Notes: generated from the sequence alone by a model not told the origin. A stretch of DNA of 64,000 nucleotides from Mucilaginibacter sp. UBA5151 (GCA_002413785.1 DHXR01000046.1:49457-113456); one strand, 5' to 3'. Numbered from the stretch's first letter, positions 8,050 through 17,284 are shown. Translations and numbers: made by a program.

Positions 8050-10890
8050 ATGATAACGAAAACTATCGACCTGGGCGAGCAAAATGAAGTTGAAGTTTAC
8101 GGGGCCAGGGTACATAATTTAAAGAACATAGATGTTTCCTTCCCGCGTAACCAGCTGGTGGTAATTACCGGATTAAGCGGCAGCGGGAAATCTTCCCTGG
8201 CGTTTGATACCATTTATGCCGAGGGGCAGCGCCGTTATATGGAAACGTTTTCGGCCTATTCGCGCCAGTTTATGGGCGGTATGGAACGGCCTGATGTGGA
8301 CAAAATATCGGGATTAAGCCCCGTAATCGCCATCGAGCAAAAAACAACCAGTAAAAACCCGCGTTCAACCGTTGGTACCATTACCGAGATATATGACTTT
8401 ATGCGTTTGCTTTTTGCCCGTACCGGCGAGGCATTCTCATACGTGAGCGGCGAAAAAATGGAACGCATGTCCGAAGAGCAGATCCAGCGGACGATATCCG
8501 AAAAATTCAGCGGACAGCCGGTGAATATAATGGCGCCGGTTGTAAAAGCCAGGAAGGGCCATTACCGTGAGCTTTTTGAACAGATTCGCAAGCAGGGCTA
8601 TTTAAAAGTTTGGATTGATGGCGCTATCGCGGATGTTGAACCCAAAATGCAGGTTGACCGTTACAAAATCCACGATATTGATATTGTTGTTGACCGGTTA
8701 ATCGTAAACGAAACAGACAGCAAGCGTTTATACACCTCTATACAAACTGCTTTGAAAATCGCTAAAGGCATTATCAGGGTGGCCGATAGGGATAATAATG
8801 TTGCCTATTACAGCAAATACCTGATGGACCCGGTTTCGGGCATATCCTACGATGAACCGCAGCCAAATACATTTTCCTTCAATTCGCCTTATGGCGCATG
8901 TGAAAAATGTAACGGACTGGGTTATATTTTTGAGGTGGATGAAGCCTCGGTGATCCCTAACCCCAAACTAAGTATTCTCAACGGCGGCCTTGCCCCGATT
9001 GGCGAATACCGCGAAACATGGATATTCCAGGTGCTGAAGGCATTGGCAAAAAAATATGAATTTGCCTTGTCAACCCCCATCGAAAAACTGTCAAGGGACC
9101 ATTTGGATATTATACTGAACGGTTCAACCGAAATGATCACCGTGGCGGTGGAGTATAATAAATGGAATGTGCAAAGCTACCAGGTAAGTTTTGATGGTAT
9201 TATCCGCATGCTGGAGGAACAGCAGGAACGCCGTGGTGAAGAAGGTATGGACGACATGGAAAACTACCGGGTTTTAAGGACCTGCCCGGTTTGCGATGGG
9301 GCGCGATTGAAAAAAGAGTCGCTGCACTTTAAGGTTGATAATAAAAATATTTTCGATCTCGCCTGTATGGACATCCGCACCCTGCAGGAATGGTTTACCG
9401 GGCTTGAAGCCCGCCTGACCGAACGCCAGAATGTTATTGCAAAAGAGATATTAAAAGAAATAAGGGCGCGGATAGTTTTTTTGCTGGATGTTGGCCTGAG
9501 TTATTTAACGCTCGACCGCACAGCCAAAACCTTATCAGGCGGCGAGGCGCAGCGCATCAGGCTGGCAACGCAGATTGGTTCGCAATTGATGAATGTGATG
9601 TACATTCTGGATGAACCAAGTATCGGCCTGCACCAGCGTGATAACGAACGCCTGATAAACGCGTTGAAAAACCTGCGCGACCTGGGCAATACGGTATTGG
9701 TGGTTGAGCATGATAAAGATATGATACTGCATGCCGATCATGTAATTGACATGGGCCCGGCAGCCGGCGTACACGGCGGCGAAATTGTCGCCCAGGGTAC
9801 CCCTGCCGAATTGATGAAGTGCCATACGCTCACCACTTCCTATATCAATGGTGAACGTGAAATTGCCATCCCGGAAAAAAGACGTGAAGGGAACGGTAAA
9901 ACTTTGTCCCTGAAAAAAGCGGAGGGCCACAACTTAAAAAAGGTTTCGGTGGATTTTCCATTGGGTAAGCTTATCGGGATCACGGGCGTATCGGGCAGTG
10001 GTAAATCAAGTTTAATAACCGAAACTTTGTATCCTATTTTAAACCACCATTTTTTCAGGGCCAAAAAACACCCGCTGCCTTATGAAAAAATTGAAGGTTT
10101 GGAGCATATTGATAAGGTAATTGAAATAGACCAGGCCCCAATAGGCCGTACCCCGCGTTCAAACCCGGCAACTTATACCGGCGTATTTTCGGATATACGT
10201 AACCTGTATGTGCAATTGCCGGAATCAAGGATCAGGGGATACAAACCCGGTCGTTTCTCGTTTAACGTAAAGGGCGGGCGCTGCGAAACCTGCCAGGGCG
10301 CGGGTTTAAAGGTGATAGAAATGAATTTTTTACCCGATGTACAGGTGCCCTGCGAAGAATGCGGCGGCAGGCGCTATAACCGCGAAACACTGGAGGTGCG
10401 CTATCGCGGGAAATCCATCAGCGATGTACTGGATATGAGTATTGAGGATGCCACCCCATTTTTTGAACATATCCCCGCCATCTACCGCAAGGTTAAAACA
10501 TTGTTTGATGTAGGATTGGGGTACATCACGCTGGGGCAGTCATCAACCACGCTATCCGGCGGTGAGGCGCAGCGGGTCAAACTGGCCACAGAACTTTCCA
10601 AAAAGGATACCGGCAATACTTTTTATATCCTGGATGAACCCACAACCGGCTTGCATTTTGAAGATATTAATGTGCTGCTGGGGGTGCTGAAACAGCTTGT
10701 TGATAAAGGCAATACCGTACTGGTAATTGAGCACAACCTTGATGTAATAAAAGTAGTTGACCATGTAATTGACCTCGGCCCGGAAGGCGGGACTGGCGGC
10801 GGTAAAATATTATTTTCGGGCACACCCGAAGGCTTATGCAAGGTTAAAGATAGTTTTACGGGGCAGTTTTTGAAAAAGGAGATGAAATAA
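8050..10890 (+). CDS. uvrA: Excinuclease ABC subunit UvrA
   Basis: 946-residue ABC ATPase that scans for DNA damage with UvrB in nucleotide excision repair. Both ATPase halves are complete: first Walker A GLSGSGKSS with signature LSGGEAQRIRLA, second Walker A GVSGSGKSS with signature LSGGEAQRVKLA. Zinc modules are visible at CEKCNGLGY with CPVCDGARL in the first half and CETCQGAG with CEECGG in the second. Length and domain order are those of standard UvrA. The ATG at 8050 follows a word-repeat hairpin directly. No uvrB or uvrC in the window. Confidence 0.98.
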   Translation: MITKTIDLGEQNEVEVYGARVHNLKNIDVSFPRNQLVVITGLSGSGKSSLAFDTIYAEGQRRYMETFSAYSRQFMGGMERPDVDKISGLSPVIAIEQKTTSKNPRSTVGTITEIYDFMRLLFARTGEAFSYVSGEKMERMSEEQIQRTISEKFSGQPVNIMAPVVKARKGHYRELFEQIRKQGYLKVWIDGAIADVEPKMQVDRYKIHDIDIVVDRLIVNETDSKRLYTSIQTALKIAKGIIRVADRDNNVAYYSKYLMDPVSGISYDEPQPNTFSFNSPYGACEKCNGLGYIFEVDEASVIPNPKLSILNGGLAPIGEYRETWIFQVLKALAKKYEFALSTPIEKLSRDHLDIILNGSTEMITVAVEYNKWNVQSYQVSFDGIIRMLEEQQERRGEEGMDDMENYRVLRTCPVCDGARLKKESLHFKVDNKNIFDLACMDIRTLQEWFTGLEARLTERQNVIAKEILKEIRARIVFLLDVGLSYLTLDRTAKTLSGGEAQRIRLATQIGSQLMNVMYILDEPSIGLHQRDNERLINALKNLRDLGNTVLVVEHDKDMILHADHVIDMGPAAGVHGGEIVAQGTPAELMKCHTLTTSYINGEREIAIPEKRREGNGKTLSLKKAEGHNLKKVSVDFPLGKLIGITGVSGSGKSSLITETLYPILNHHFFRAKKHPLPYEKIEGLEHIDKVIEIDQAPIGRTPRSNPATYTGVFSDIRNLYVQLPESRIRGYKPGRFSFNVKGGRCETCQGAGLKVIEMNFLPDVQVPCEECGGRRYNRETLEVRYRGKSISDVLDMSIEDATPFFEHIPAIYRKVKTLFDVGLGYITLGQSSTTLSGGEAQRVKLATELSKKDTGNTFYILDEPTTGLHFEDINVLLGVLKQLVDKGNTVLVIEHNLDVIKVVDHVIDLGPEGGTGGGKILFSGTPEGLCKVKDSFTGQFLKKEMK

Positions 10891-11304
10891 AAAATTGCCT
10901 GTACAACTTCTTGTACATATAATTTAATGCTGTAACAACTTCCGCTATTGACATTTCTGATGCATTTTCGCAGTCATCCAAAATTTTAAATGAGGGTTGT
11001 TTTAACCCTCCTGAACGCCGTTAAAAATAAACCACGTGTGAAAAATCACAATTCAGGCCAATAATTTAGTATTTCAATATAATATACCCCGTTTTATGTT
11101 TTGTTACCCCATTTACGCTATAATCCGGCGCATAAAAATAAGTGCCCGGTACCTGCATAGGGCCGGTTTTATTACTATGCCCGTCAAATACCTTTGAAGG
11201 ATTGTCAAAGCTCTTGTTTTATTCTTATCATTACATGTTTACTAACTAAATCACCTTGTTTAAATTTGGCGCATAAATATGGCGTTCCCCTATTTAAAAA
11301 AACC
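10891..11304. other. Non-coding gap after uvrA holding one gene remnant
   Basis: Contains a short hairpin GAGGGTTgttttAACCCTC near 10993-11010 and the minus-strand T9SS-domain remnant at 11066-11218. A second -7-like box, TAAATTTG, lies at 11261-11268 without a good -33 partner. Confidence 0.5.
11066..11218 (-). pseudogene. Remnant of a T9SS type-B (gliding-motility CHU_C-like) C-terminal domain
   Basis: Fifty codons and a stop on the minus strand, closed upstream by an in-frame stop at 11219-11221. The translation includes NPSKVFDGHSNKTG, then PGTYFYAPDYSVNG, and ends KTGYIILKY. This is the usual ending of the T9SS type-B sorting / gliding-motility C-terminal domain (W/F-D-G...PGTYFY...G.I.LK). 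No start codon or cargo domain remains, so a large secreted protein gene was once here and has been deleted down to its last 150 bases. Confidence 0.7.
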
Positions 11305-11336
11305 CTTTTCAATTCTCATATTTATCCTTACATTTG
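11305..11336 (+). promoter_or_regulatory. Promoter of the YceD-rpmF-fatty-acid operon
   Basis: The -7 box TACATTTG at 11329-11336 is exact. The -33 position (11305-11308) reads CTTT, within a TTTT run, so it is weaker. The start codon at 11355 lies about 12 bases past the expected transcription start. Confidence 0.6.
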
Positions 11337-11354
11337 CGGGCTAATTGATGCTCA

Positions 11355-11876
11355 TTGAAATCGCTTAAAGAATATTCGATTCCCTTTACCGGCTTAAAAC
11401 TGGGTAAGCACCAGTTTGAATACACCGTTAATGATGCTTTTTTCAACGGGTTTGAATATTCGCTGGTAAAAAAAGCAAATTTAGTTTGCCAGGTTGAACT
11501 GGAAAGACAGGAGACTATGCTCATCCTTAATTTCCATATCAGCGGCACAATTGACACAAACTGCGACCGTTGTTTGGCGCAATATCCCCAGCCGGTGGAT
11601 ATACACGAACGGCAGGTGGCCAGGTTCAGCGAAGAAGAACCCGGTGAAGATGAAGAGATCATCACCCTTACTAAAAATGATCACGAGATCAATATAGCAG
11701 GACTGATATACGAATACATAAACGTTGCATTACCTTTTATAACGGTTTGCGATAACGAGGGGGAAACTCCTTATTGTGATAAAGAAATGCTGGATAGCCT
11801 GAATAAGCTTACAGCAAATACCGAACAAAATGAGGCAGCAGACCCAAGGTGGGATGCACTCAAAAAAATTAAATAA
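11355..11876 (+). CDS. YceD family protein (DUF177)
   Basis: 173-residue DUF177/YceD protein. The diagnostic pattern is present: a beta-rich N-terminus, the central CDRCLAQYPQPV (CxxC) motif near residue 73, an acidic stretch, and a C-terminal DPRWDALKKI. Members lie directly before rpmF across bacteria and are linked to 23S rRNA maturation/large-subunit accumulation. Here it is followed by rpmF after 15 bases, matching that arrangement. The promoter at 11329-11336 would drive both and probably the fatty-acid genes beyond. Exact biochemical function is not established from sequence. Confidence 0.88.
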   Translation: MKSLKEYSIPFTGLKLGKHQFEYTVNDAFFNGFEYSLVKKANLVCQVELERQETMLILNFHISGTIDTNCDRCLAQYPQPVDIHERQVARFSEEEPGEDEEIITLTKNDHEINIAGLIYEYINVALPFITVCDNEGETPYCDKEMLDSLNKLTANTEQNEAADPRWDALKKIK

Positions 11877-11891
11877 TAAATAACCAGGATT

Positions 11892-12083
11892 ATGCCACAT
11901 CCAAAACGTAAAATATCCAAGTCGAGAAGAGACAAACGCAGAACGCATGATAAAGCGCCATTGCCTACTTTAACTACCTGTAAAACTACAGGCGCCATTC
12001 ATTTACCGCACAGAGCTTATACTGTTGATGGTAATGTTTACTACAACGGCAAGTTACTGATTGAGAAAGCAGCGGTAGCTTAA
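11892..12083 (+). CDS. rpmF: 50S ribosomal protein L32
   Basis: 63-residue L32 with the classic start HPKRKISKSRRDKRR and the basic, short architecture of bL32. The four-cysteine zinc set of some L32 forms is reduced here: only TTCKTTG with a single Cys remains, so it is the zinc-free type. It is packed 15 bases after the YceD gene and 15 before plsX, tying ribosome synthesis to membrane lipid synthesis as in many bacteria. Confidence 0.95.
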   Translation: MPHPKRKISKSRRDKRRTHDKAPLPTLTTCKTTGAIHLPHRAYTVDGNVYYNGKLLIEKAAVA

Positions 12084-12098
12084 GTTTAATTTTCTGAA

Positions 12099-13037
12099 AT
12101 GAAGATTGGCTTAGATATTATGGGCGGTGATTTCGCTCCGGAGGCAACCGTCTCGGGGGCAATTGCGGCTTATAAACATTTATCCTCCGATCAAAAACTG
12201 GTACTTATCGGCGATCAGGAGATCGCTGCAGGTATCCTTCGTGAAAATGATTTTGACCCGGGAAATTTTGAATTTGTTCATACCACCGAAGTGATCGGCA
12301 TGGGCGAGCATCCTACAAAAGCCATTGTTCAAAAACCCGCATCAAGTATCGCTGTCGGCTTTAAAATGCTTAAAGAAGGTGAAATTGATGCTTTTTCATC
12401 CGCAGGCAACAGCGGGGCTATGCTGGTTGGTTCTATGTTCAGCATAAAAACCATTCCCGGTGTTTTACGTCCTGCAATCACCAGTATTATTCCCCAATTA
12501 AAAGGTGCTTTAAGTATTCTGCTTGATGTTGGGGCCAACGCCGATTGCAAACCCGAATATTTCCCGCAGTTTGGCCTGTTGGGCAGTTTATTTGCCCAAT
12601 ATGTTTATAACATCCAAAACCCCCGTGTTGCCTTAATGAACATAGGCGAGGAGGAAGAAAAAGGCAATATTCTTTGCCAGGCGGCCTATCCCCTCATGAA
12701 AGAAAGTAAATTATTTAATTTTGTCGGCAATGTGGAAGGCCGTAATGCCTTTTATGATGACGCCGATGTAATTGTTTGCGATGGCTTTACAGGTAATATT
12801 ATCTTAAAGCTGGCGGAATCTTTTTACGACGTTTTGGTACAAAGAAATATAAAGGACAACTTCATTGACATGTTTAATTATGAGCAATATGGCGGCAGCC
12901 CTATACTTGGCGTAAATGCGCCGGTGGTGGTAGGGCACGGCATATCAAGCCCCGAAGCTATTAAAAACATGGTCCTTTTATCAAGAAACATGGTTGAGAG
13001 CGGTCTGGTAGATAAGATAAAAGCCGCTTTCGAGTAA
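12099..13037 (+). CDS. plsX: Phosphate acyltransferase PlsX
   Basis: 312-residue enzyme making acyl-phosphate from acyl-ACP for phospholipid synthesis at the membrane face. It begins with the invariant GLDIMGGDFAPEA and contains SAGNSGAML, LDVGAN, MNIGEEEEKGN and CDGFTGNIILK, all family blocks. Length is usual. It follows rpmF by 15 bases and precedes the first fabH by 11, so it is co-transcribed. Confidence 0.96.
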   Translation: MKIGLDIMGGDFAPEATVSGAIAAYKHLSSDQKLVLIGDQEIAAGILRENDFDPGNFEFVHTTEVIGMGEHPTKAIVQKPASSIAVGFKMLKEGEIDAFSSAGNSGAMLVGSMFSIKTIPGVLRPAITSIIPQLKGALSILLDVGANADCKPEYFPQFGLLGSLFAQYVYNIQNPRVALMNIGEEEEKGNILCQAAYPLMKESKLFNFVGNVEGRNAFYDDADVIVCDGFTGNIILKLAESFYDVLVQRNIKDNFIDMFNYEQYGGSPILGVNAPVVVGHGISSPEAIKNMVLLSRNMVESGLVDKIKAAFE

Positions 13038-13048
13038 AAGATATATAA

Positions 13049-14038
13049 ATGAGCAAAATTCATGCTGCTATTACAGCGGTGCACGGTTACGTACCTGATT
13101 ATGTACTAACCAATCACGAGCTTGAAACAATGGTAGATACCAATGACGAGTGGATCACCACACGTACCGGTATAAAGGAGCGGCGCATACTAAAAGGCGA
13201 AGGCCTTGGCACATCAGACATGGCGGTGCCGGCGGTTGAAGGACTGCTAAAAAAGCGTGGTATTGGCGCTGACGAAATTGAACTGATCATTTTCTGCACT
13301 TCGACACCCGATTATGTATTCCCTGCTACTGCAAACATTTTAGCCGATAAAATCGGCGCCAAAAATGCCTGGGGTTACGACCTGCAGGCCACCTGTTCAG
13401 GTTTTCTGTTTGGCCTGGCAACCGGGGCTCAATTTATTGAAAGCGGTAAACACAAAAAGGTACTGGTAGTTGGCGGCGATAAAATGTCGTCGATAATTAA
13501 CTATAAAGACCGTGCAACCTGCATTATTTTTGGTGATGGCTGCGGCGCTGTTTTGCTGGAGCCCAATGACGAAGGTAATGGCATTATCGATTCTATTTTA
13601 AGGAGCGATGGTTCAGGCCTTCCTTTCCTTAACCAGCAGGCTGGCGGTTCGGTAAAACCTGCAACTCACGAAACTATAGATGCCAATGAACACTATGTCT
13701 ATCAGGAAGGCAAATCGGTATTCAAATTTGCAGTGACCAATATGGCCGAAGTTGCGGCCGAAATTATGGAACGGAATAACCTGGGACCCGATGATATTGC
13801 GTGGCTGGTACCCCACCAGGCAAACAAAAGAATTATTGATGCAACTGCCATCCGTACCGGCGTCAGCGCTGATAAAGTTATTATAAACATCGAACGTTAC
13901 GGTAATACCACAAACGGAACATTGCCCCTGTGTTTGTGGGAATGGGAAGATAAATTTAAAAAAGGCGATAATTTGATATTGGCCGCTTTCGGGGGAGGGT
14001 TTACCTGGGGGTCGATTTATTTAAAATGGGCTTATTAG
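13049..14038 (+). CDS. fabH: Beta-ketoacyl-ACP synthase III, first tandem copy
   Basis: 329-residue FabH that starts fatty-acid chains by condensing an acyl-CoA with malonyl-ACP. The Cys-His-Asn triad is complete: Cys in YDLQATCSGF, His in VPHQANKR, Asn in ERYGNTTNGT. Compared with the copy at 14180 it differs at 32 of 329 positions by my count (about 90% identity), with identical first 36 residues and near-identical C-terminus. The residues around the active-site Cys differ (QATC here, AAAC in copy 2), as does the SGLPFLNQQ segment, so acyl-CoA preference may differ. It follows plsX by 11 bases. Confidence 0.95.
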   Translation: MSKIHAAITAVHGYVPDYVLTNHELETMVDTNDEWITTRTGIKERRILKGEGLGTSDMAVPAVEGLLKKRGIGADEIELIIFCTSTPDYVFPATANILADKIGAKNAWGYDLQATCSGFLFGLATGAQFIESGKHKKVLVVGGDKMSSIINYKDRATCIIFGDGCGAVLLEPNDEGNGIIDSILRSDGSGLPFLNQQAGGSVKPATHETIDANEHYVYQEGKSVFKFAVTNMAEVAAEIMERNNLGPDDIAWLVPHQANKRIIDATAIRTGVSADKVIINIERYGNTTNGTLPLCLWEWEDKFKKGDNLILAAFGGGFTWGSIYLKWAY

Positions 14039-14136
14039 ATGTGCAAATGCGTGGATGTGCAGATGTGCGGATGCTTTAAATTCTATAATTTGCACATTTG
14101 AAATCTGCACATCCGCACATCGAAAATCTGCACATT
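14039..14136. repeat. GTGC word-repeat hairpin, copy a (between the two fabH genes)
   Basis: Words of the type gtgcagatgtgcggatg on the left and ctgcacatccgcacat on the right. GATGTGCGGATG at 14062-14073 pairs with 14110-14121. A 30-base core, 14075-14104, recurs exactly at 57624-57653, showing that this is a dispersed element. Confidence 0.8.
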
Positions 14137-14179
14137 AAAATTAAATGATTAAACCCGCTTTTCAATATAAAACACAAAA

Positions 14180-15169
14180 ATGAGTAAAATTCATGCTGCT
14201 ATTACAGCGGTACATGGTTATGTGCCTGATTATGTACTAACCAACCACGAGCTGGAAACAATGGTAGATACCAATGACGAGTGGATTGTTTCCCGTACAG
14301 GTATTAAAGAGCGCCGTATTTTAAAAGGCGAGGGACTTGGCGTATCAGATATGGCAGTTCCGGCGGTTGAGGCTTTGTTAAAAAAACGGGGTATCGGCGC
14401 TGATGAAATCGATCTGATTATTTTTTGCACTACAACCCCTGATTATGTGTTCCCCGCTACCGCAAATATTCTGGCTGATAAAATTGGCGCCAAAAATGCC
14501 TGGGGATACGACCTGGCAGCCGCCTGTTCGGGCTTTTTATTTGGCCTTGCAACGGGTTCACAATTTATTGAGAGCGGGAAACATAAAAAAGTATTAATTG
14601 TTGGCGGCGATAAAATGTCGGCAATAACCAATTATAAAGACCGCGCCACCTGCATTATTTTTGGCGATGGCGCCGGTGCGGTATTACTGGAACCCAATGA
14701 CGAAGGCAATGGCATTATTGATTCCATTTTAAAAAGTGATGGATCGGGCGTGGCTTACCTGCACCAAAAAGCAGGTGGTTCGGTAAAACCGGCTTCACAT
14801 GAAACAATAGACGCCCTCGAACATTATGCTTACCAGGAAGGCCAGGCCGTATTCAAATTTGCCGTAACCAATATGGCCGATGTTGCCGCCGAAGTGATGG
14901 AACGCAACAACCTTAAATCCGATGATATTGCATGGCTTGTGCCCCACCAGGCCAACAAACGCATTATTGACGCTACGGCCAGCCGTACCGGCGTGAGCCC
15001 CGATAAAGTAATTATAAATATTGAGCGTTACGGCAATACAACAAGCGGAACAATACCCTTATGTTTGTGGGAGTGGGAAGATAAATTCAAAAAAGGTGAC
15101 AATTTAATACTTGCCGCTTTTGGTGGCGGGTTTACCTGGGGCTCCATTTATTTAAAATGGGCTTATTGA
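14180..15169 (+). CDS. fabH: Beta-ketoacyl-ACP synthase III, second tandem copy
   Basis: Second 329-residue FabH, about 90% identical to the gene 142 bases upstream. The triad is complete (Cys in AAACSGF, His in VPHQANKR, Asn in ERYGNTTSGT). The AACSGF sequence is the more canonical of the two. Many codon positions differ while the protein ends stay identical, so this is not a very recent duplication. Alternatives are relaxed redundancy or a split in primer use (for example straight versus branched acyl-CoA, common in Bacteroidota lipids); the latter is inference. The next gene is accB. Confidence 0.95.
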   Translation: MSKIHAAITAVHGYVPDYVLTNHELETMVDTNDEWIVSRTGIKERRILKGEGLGVSDMAVPAVEALLKKRGIGADEIDLIIFCTTTPDYVFPATANILADKIGAKNAWGYDLAAACSGFLFGLATGSQFIESGKHKKVLIVGGDKMSAITNYKDRATCIIFGDGAGAVLLEPNDEGNGIIDSILKSDGSGVAYLHQKAGGSVKPASHETIDALEHYAYQEGQAVFKFAVTNMADVAAEVMERNNLKSDDIAWLVPHQANKRIIDATASRTGVSPDKVIINIERYGNTTSGTIPLCLWEWEDKFKKGDNLILAAFGGGFTWGSIYLKWAY

Positions 15170-15293
15170 TGTGCAAATTTGCTTATCAATAATCCGAACA
15201 TTATCAAATATGTTTTGTTAATTTGCTTACAGTAAAAATCATAATTAAAAAATAAATCTGCACATCTGCATATTTGCATATCTGCACATTGTA
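15169..15293. repeat. GTGC word-repeat hairpin, copy b (fabH-accB gap)
   Basis: Left arm gatgtgcaaatttgc (from 15169); right arm at about 15256-15293 with words ctgcacatctgcatat and ctgcacat. Same word family as 14039-14136, with an AT-rich insert of about 70 bases between the arms. Confidence 0.65.
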
Positions 15294-15314
15294 TTAAACC
15301 AATTAACCGCCGGC

Positions 15315-15776
15315 ATGGATATTAAACAAATTCAGGATCTAATACGCTTTGTTTCCAAATCAGGAGTAAACGAAGTTTCAATAGAACAGCAAGACTTTAA
15401 GATCACTATAAAAACCAACCAGGTTGCAACTATCGTTAATGCGACTATACCAGTGGCACACCCTGTTGCCGCAGCGCCTGCACAAGTTGCTGCCGCGCCT
15501 TTGGCAGTAGCCGAACCGGTTGCTGACACTTCAAAATATGTTATCATAAAATCGCCGATGATCGGTACTTTTTATAGATCGGCAAGCCCGGAAAAGCCGC
15601 TTTTTGTGAATGTGGGCGATGATATTGAGCCAGGAACAGTGCTTTGCATTATTGAGGCGATGAAACTTTTCAATGAAATTGAAGCCGAAATTTCGGGCCG
15701 GATTGTAAAAATACTGGTTGATAACGCATCGCCGGTTGAATACGACCAGCCTTTGTTTTTAGTTGAACCTTTTTAA
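15315..15776 (+). CDS. accB: Acetyl-CoA carboxylase biotin carboxyl carrier protein
   Basis: 153-residue BCCP. It has the N-terminal BCCP dimer segment, an Ala/Pro-rich linker (about residues 45-75), and a C-terminal biotinyl domain with the biotin-accepting EAMKLFNEIEAE (Lys in MKL). It carries CO2 from AccC to the carboxyltransferase to make malonyl-CoA, the FabH substrate. It lies between fabH and accC in one direction. Confidence 0.96.
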   Translation: MDIKQIQDLIRFVSKSGVNEVSIEQQDFKITIKTNQVATIVNATIPVAHPVAAAPAQVAAAPLAVAEPVADTSKYVIIKSPMIGTFYRSASPEKPLFVNVGDDIEPGTVLCIIEAMKLFNEIEAEISGRIVKILVDNASPVEYDQPLFLVEPF

Positions 15777-15870
15777 ATGTGCAAATATGCAGATGCGTGG
15801 ATGTGCAGATGATTTGCACATCCAAAACAGCATCTGCACATCCGCACATTTATAATTTGCACATTTAAAA
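15776..15870. repeat. GTGC word-repeat hairpin, copy c (accB-accC gap)
   Basis: GGATGTGCAGATG (15799-15811) pairs perfectly with 15831-15843 over a 19-base loop. The right flank TATAATTTGCACATTT matches part of the core shared by the copies at 14075 and 57624. Confidence 0.75.
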
Positions 15871-15872
15871 CT

Positions 15873-17207
15873 ATGTTTAAAAAAATACTGATAGCTAATC
15901 GTGGTGAAATTGCCTTGCGGATTATCCGCACCTGTAAGGAAATGGGTATTAAAACGGTTGCTGTATATTCAACCGCCGACCGCGACAGCCTCCATGTGCG
16001 TTTTGCTGATGAAGCTGTTTGTATCGGTCCGCCGCCAAGCCGTGATTCCTATCTCAATATTCCGAATATAATCTCAGCTGCCGAACTAACCAATGCGGAT
16101 GCTATTCATCCCGGGTATGGCTTTTTATCCGAAAATGCAAAGTTTTCGGCTATATGTGCCGAATACGGTATAAAATTTATCGGCGCAACTGCCGCCCAGA
16201 TCAACTCCATGGGCGATAAGGCTTCGGCCAAAGAAACCATGAAAAAGGCAGGCGTGCCTACTATTCCGGGCTCGGAAGGTTTGCTGCAAAGTGTGAAGGA
16301 AGGCATCGCGATCTCCAAAAAAATTGGCTATCCCGTAATATTAAAAGCTACTGCCGGCGGTGGCGGCCGCGGAATGCGCGTTGTTTGGAAAGACGAAGAT
16401 TTTGAAGCTGCCTGGGATTCGGCGCGTGCAGAATCGGGTGCTGCATTTGGTAATGACGGCATGTACCTTGAGAAATATGTTGAAGATCCCCGCCATATTG
16501 AAATACAGATAGTAGGCGACCAATACGGTAAAGTTTGTCATCTTTCAGAACGTGATTGTTCTATACAACGCAGGCACCAGAAACTGGTGGAAGAATCCCC
16601 GTCGCCTTTTATGACGGAAAAGCTGCGCAAAAAAATGGGTGACGCCGCTATAAAGGGAGCAAAAGCTGTAAAATATGAAGGCGCCGGAACTGTAGAGTTT
16701 TTGGTTGATAAAGACCGGAATTTTTATTTCATGGAGATGAACACCCGTATCCAGGTGGAACACCCGGTTACTGAAGAGGTGATTAACTTCGACCTGATTA
16801 AAGAGCAGATAAAGGTGGCTGCCGGTATCCCGATTTCGGGTAAAAATTACGAACCGATATTGCATGCCATTGAATGCCGCATTAATGCCGAAGACCCGGC
16901 CAATAATTTCCGCCCCTCACCGGGCAAGATAACCAACTTCCATTCGCCGGGTGGCCATGGCGTGCGCATTGATACACATGTTTATACAGGTTATGTAATA
17001 CCGCCGAATTACGATTCAATGATCGCTAAAGTGATCTGTATGGCGCAAACCCGCGACGAGGCTTTGTGTACTATGGAACGCGCATTGAGCGAATTTGTGA
17101 TTGAAGGTGTAAAAACAACCATACCCTTCCATTTAAAATTACTGCAGGACCCTAATTTCCGCGCCGGTAATTTCACAACCAAGTTTATGGAAACTTTTGA
17201 ATACTGA
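15873..17207 (+). CDS. accC: Acetyl-CoA carboxylase biotin carboxylase subunit
   Basis: 444-residue ATP-grasp enzyme that carboxylates biotin on AccB. N-terminal ILIANRGEIALRII, the glycine-rich lid KATAGGGGRGMRVV, and the active-site region EMNTRIQVEHPVTEE are all present, and length is standard. It completes the plsX-fabH-fabH-accB-accC block that commits acetyl-CoA to fatty acids. The carboxyltransferase subunits accA and accD are not in the window. Confidence 0.97.
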   Translation: MFKKILIANRGEIALRIIRTCKEMGIKTVAVYSTADRDSLHVRFADEAVCIGPPPSRDSYLNIPNIISAAELTNADAIHPGYGFLSENAKFSAICAEYGIKFIGATAAQINSMGDKASAKETMKKAGVPTIPGSEGLLQSVKEGIAISKKIGYPVILKATAGGGGRGMRVVWKDEDFEAAWDSARAESGAAFGNDGMYLEKYVEDPRHIEIQIVGDQYGKVCHLSERDCSIQRRHQKLVEESPSPFMTEKLRKKMGDAAIKGAKAVKYEGAGTVEFLVDKDRNFYFMEMNTRIQVEHPVTEEVINFDLIKEQIKVAAGIPISGKNYEPILHAIECRINAEDPANNFRPSPGKITNFHSPGGHGVRIDTHVYTGYVIPPNYDSMIAKVICMAQTRDEALCTMERALSEFVIEGVKTTIPFHLKLLQDPNFRAGNFTTKFMETFEY

Positions 17208-17284
17208 GCATAAATGAACCCGCGTTTTAATAATTAAACGTTTACACCATCCCGGGCTTTACGGTCCGGAAATTTGTTTTAATA

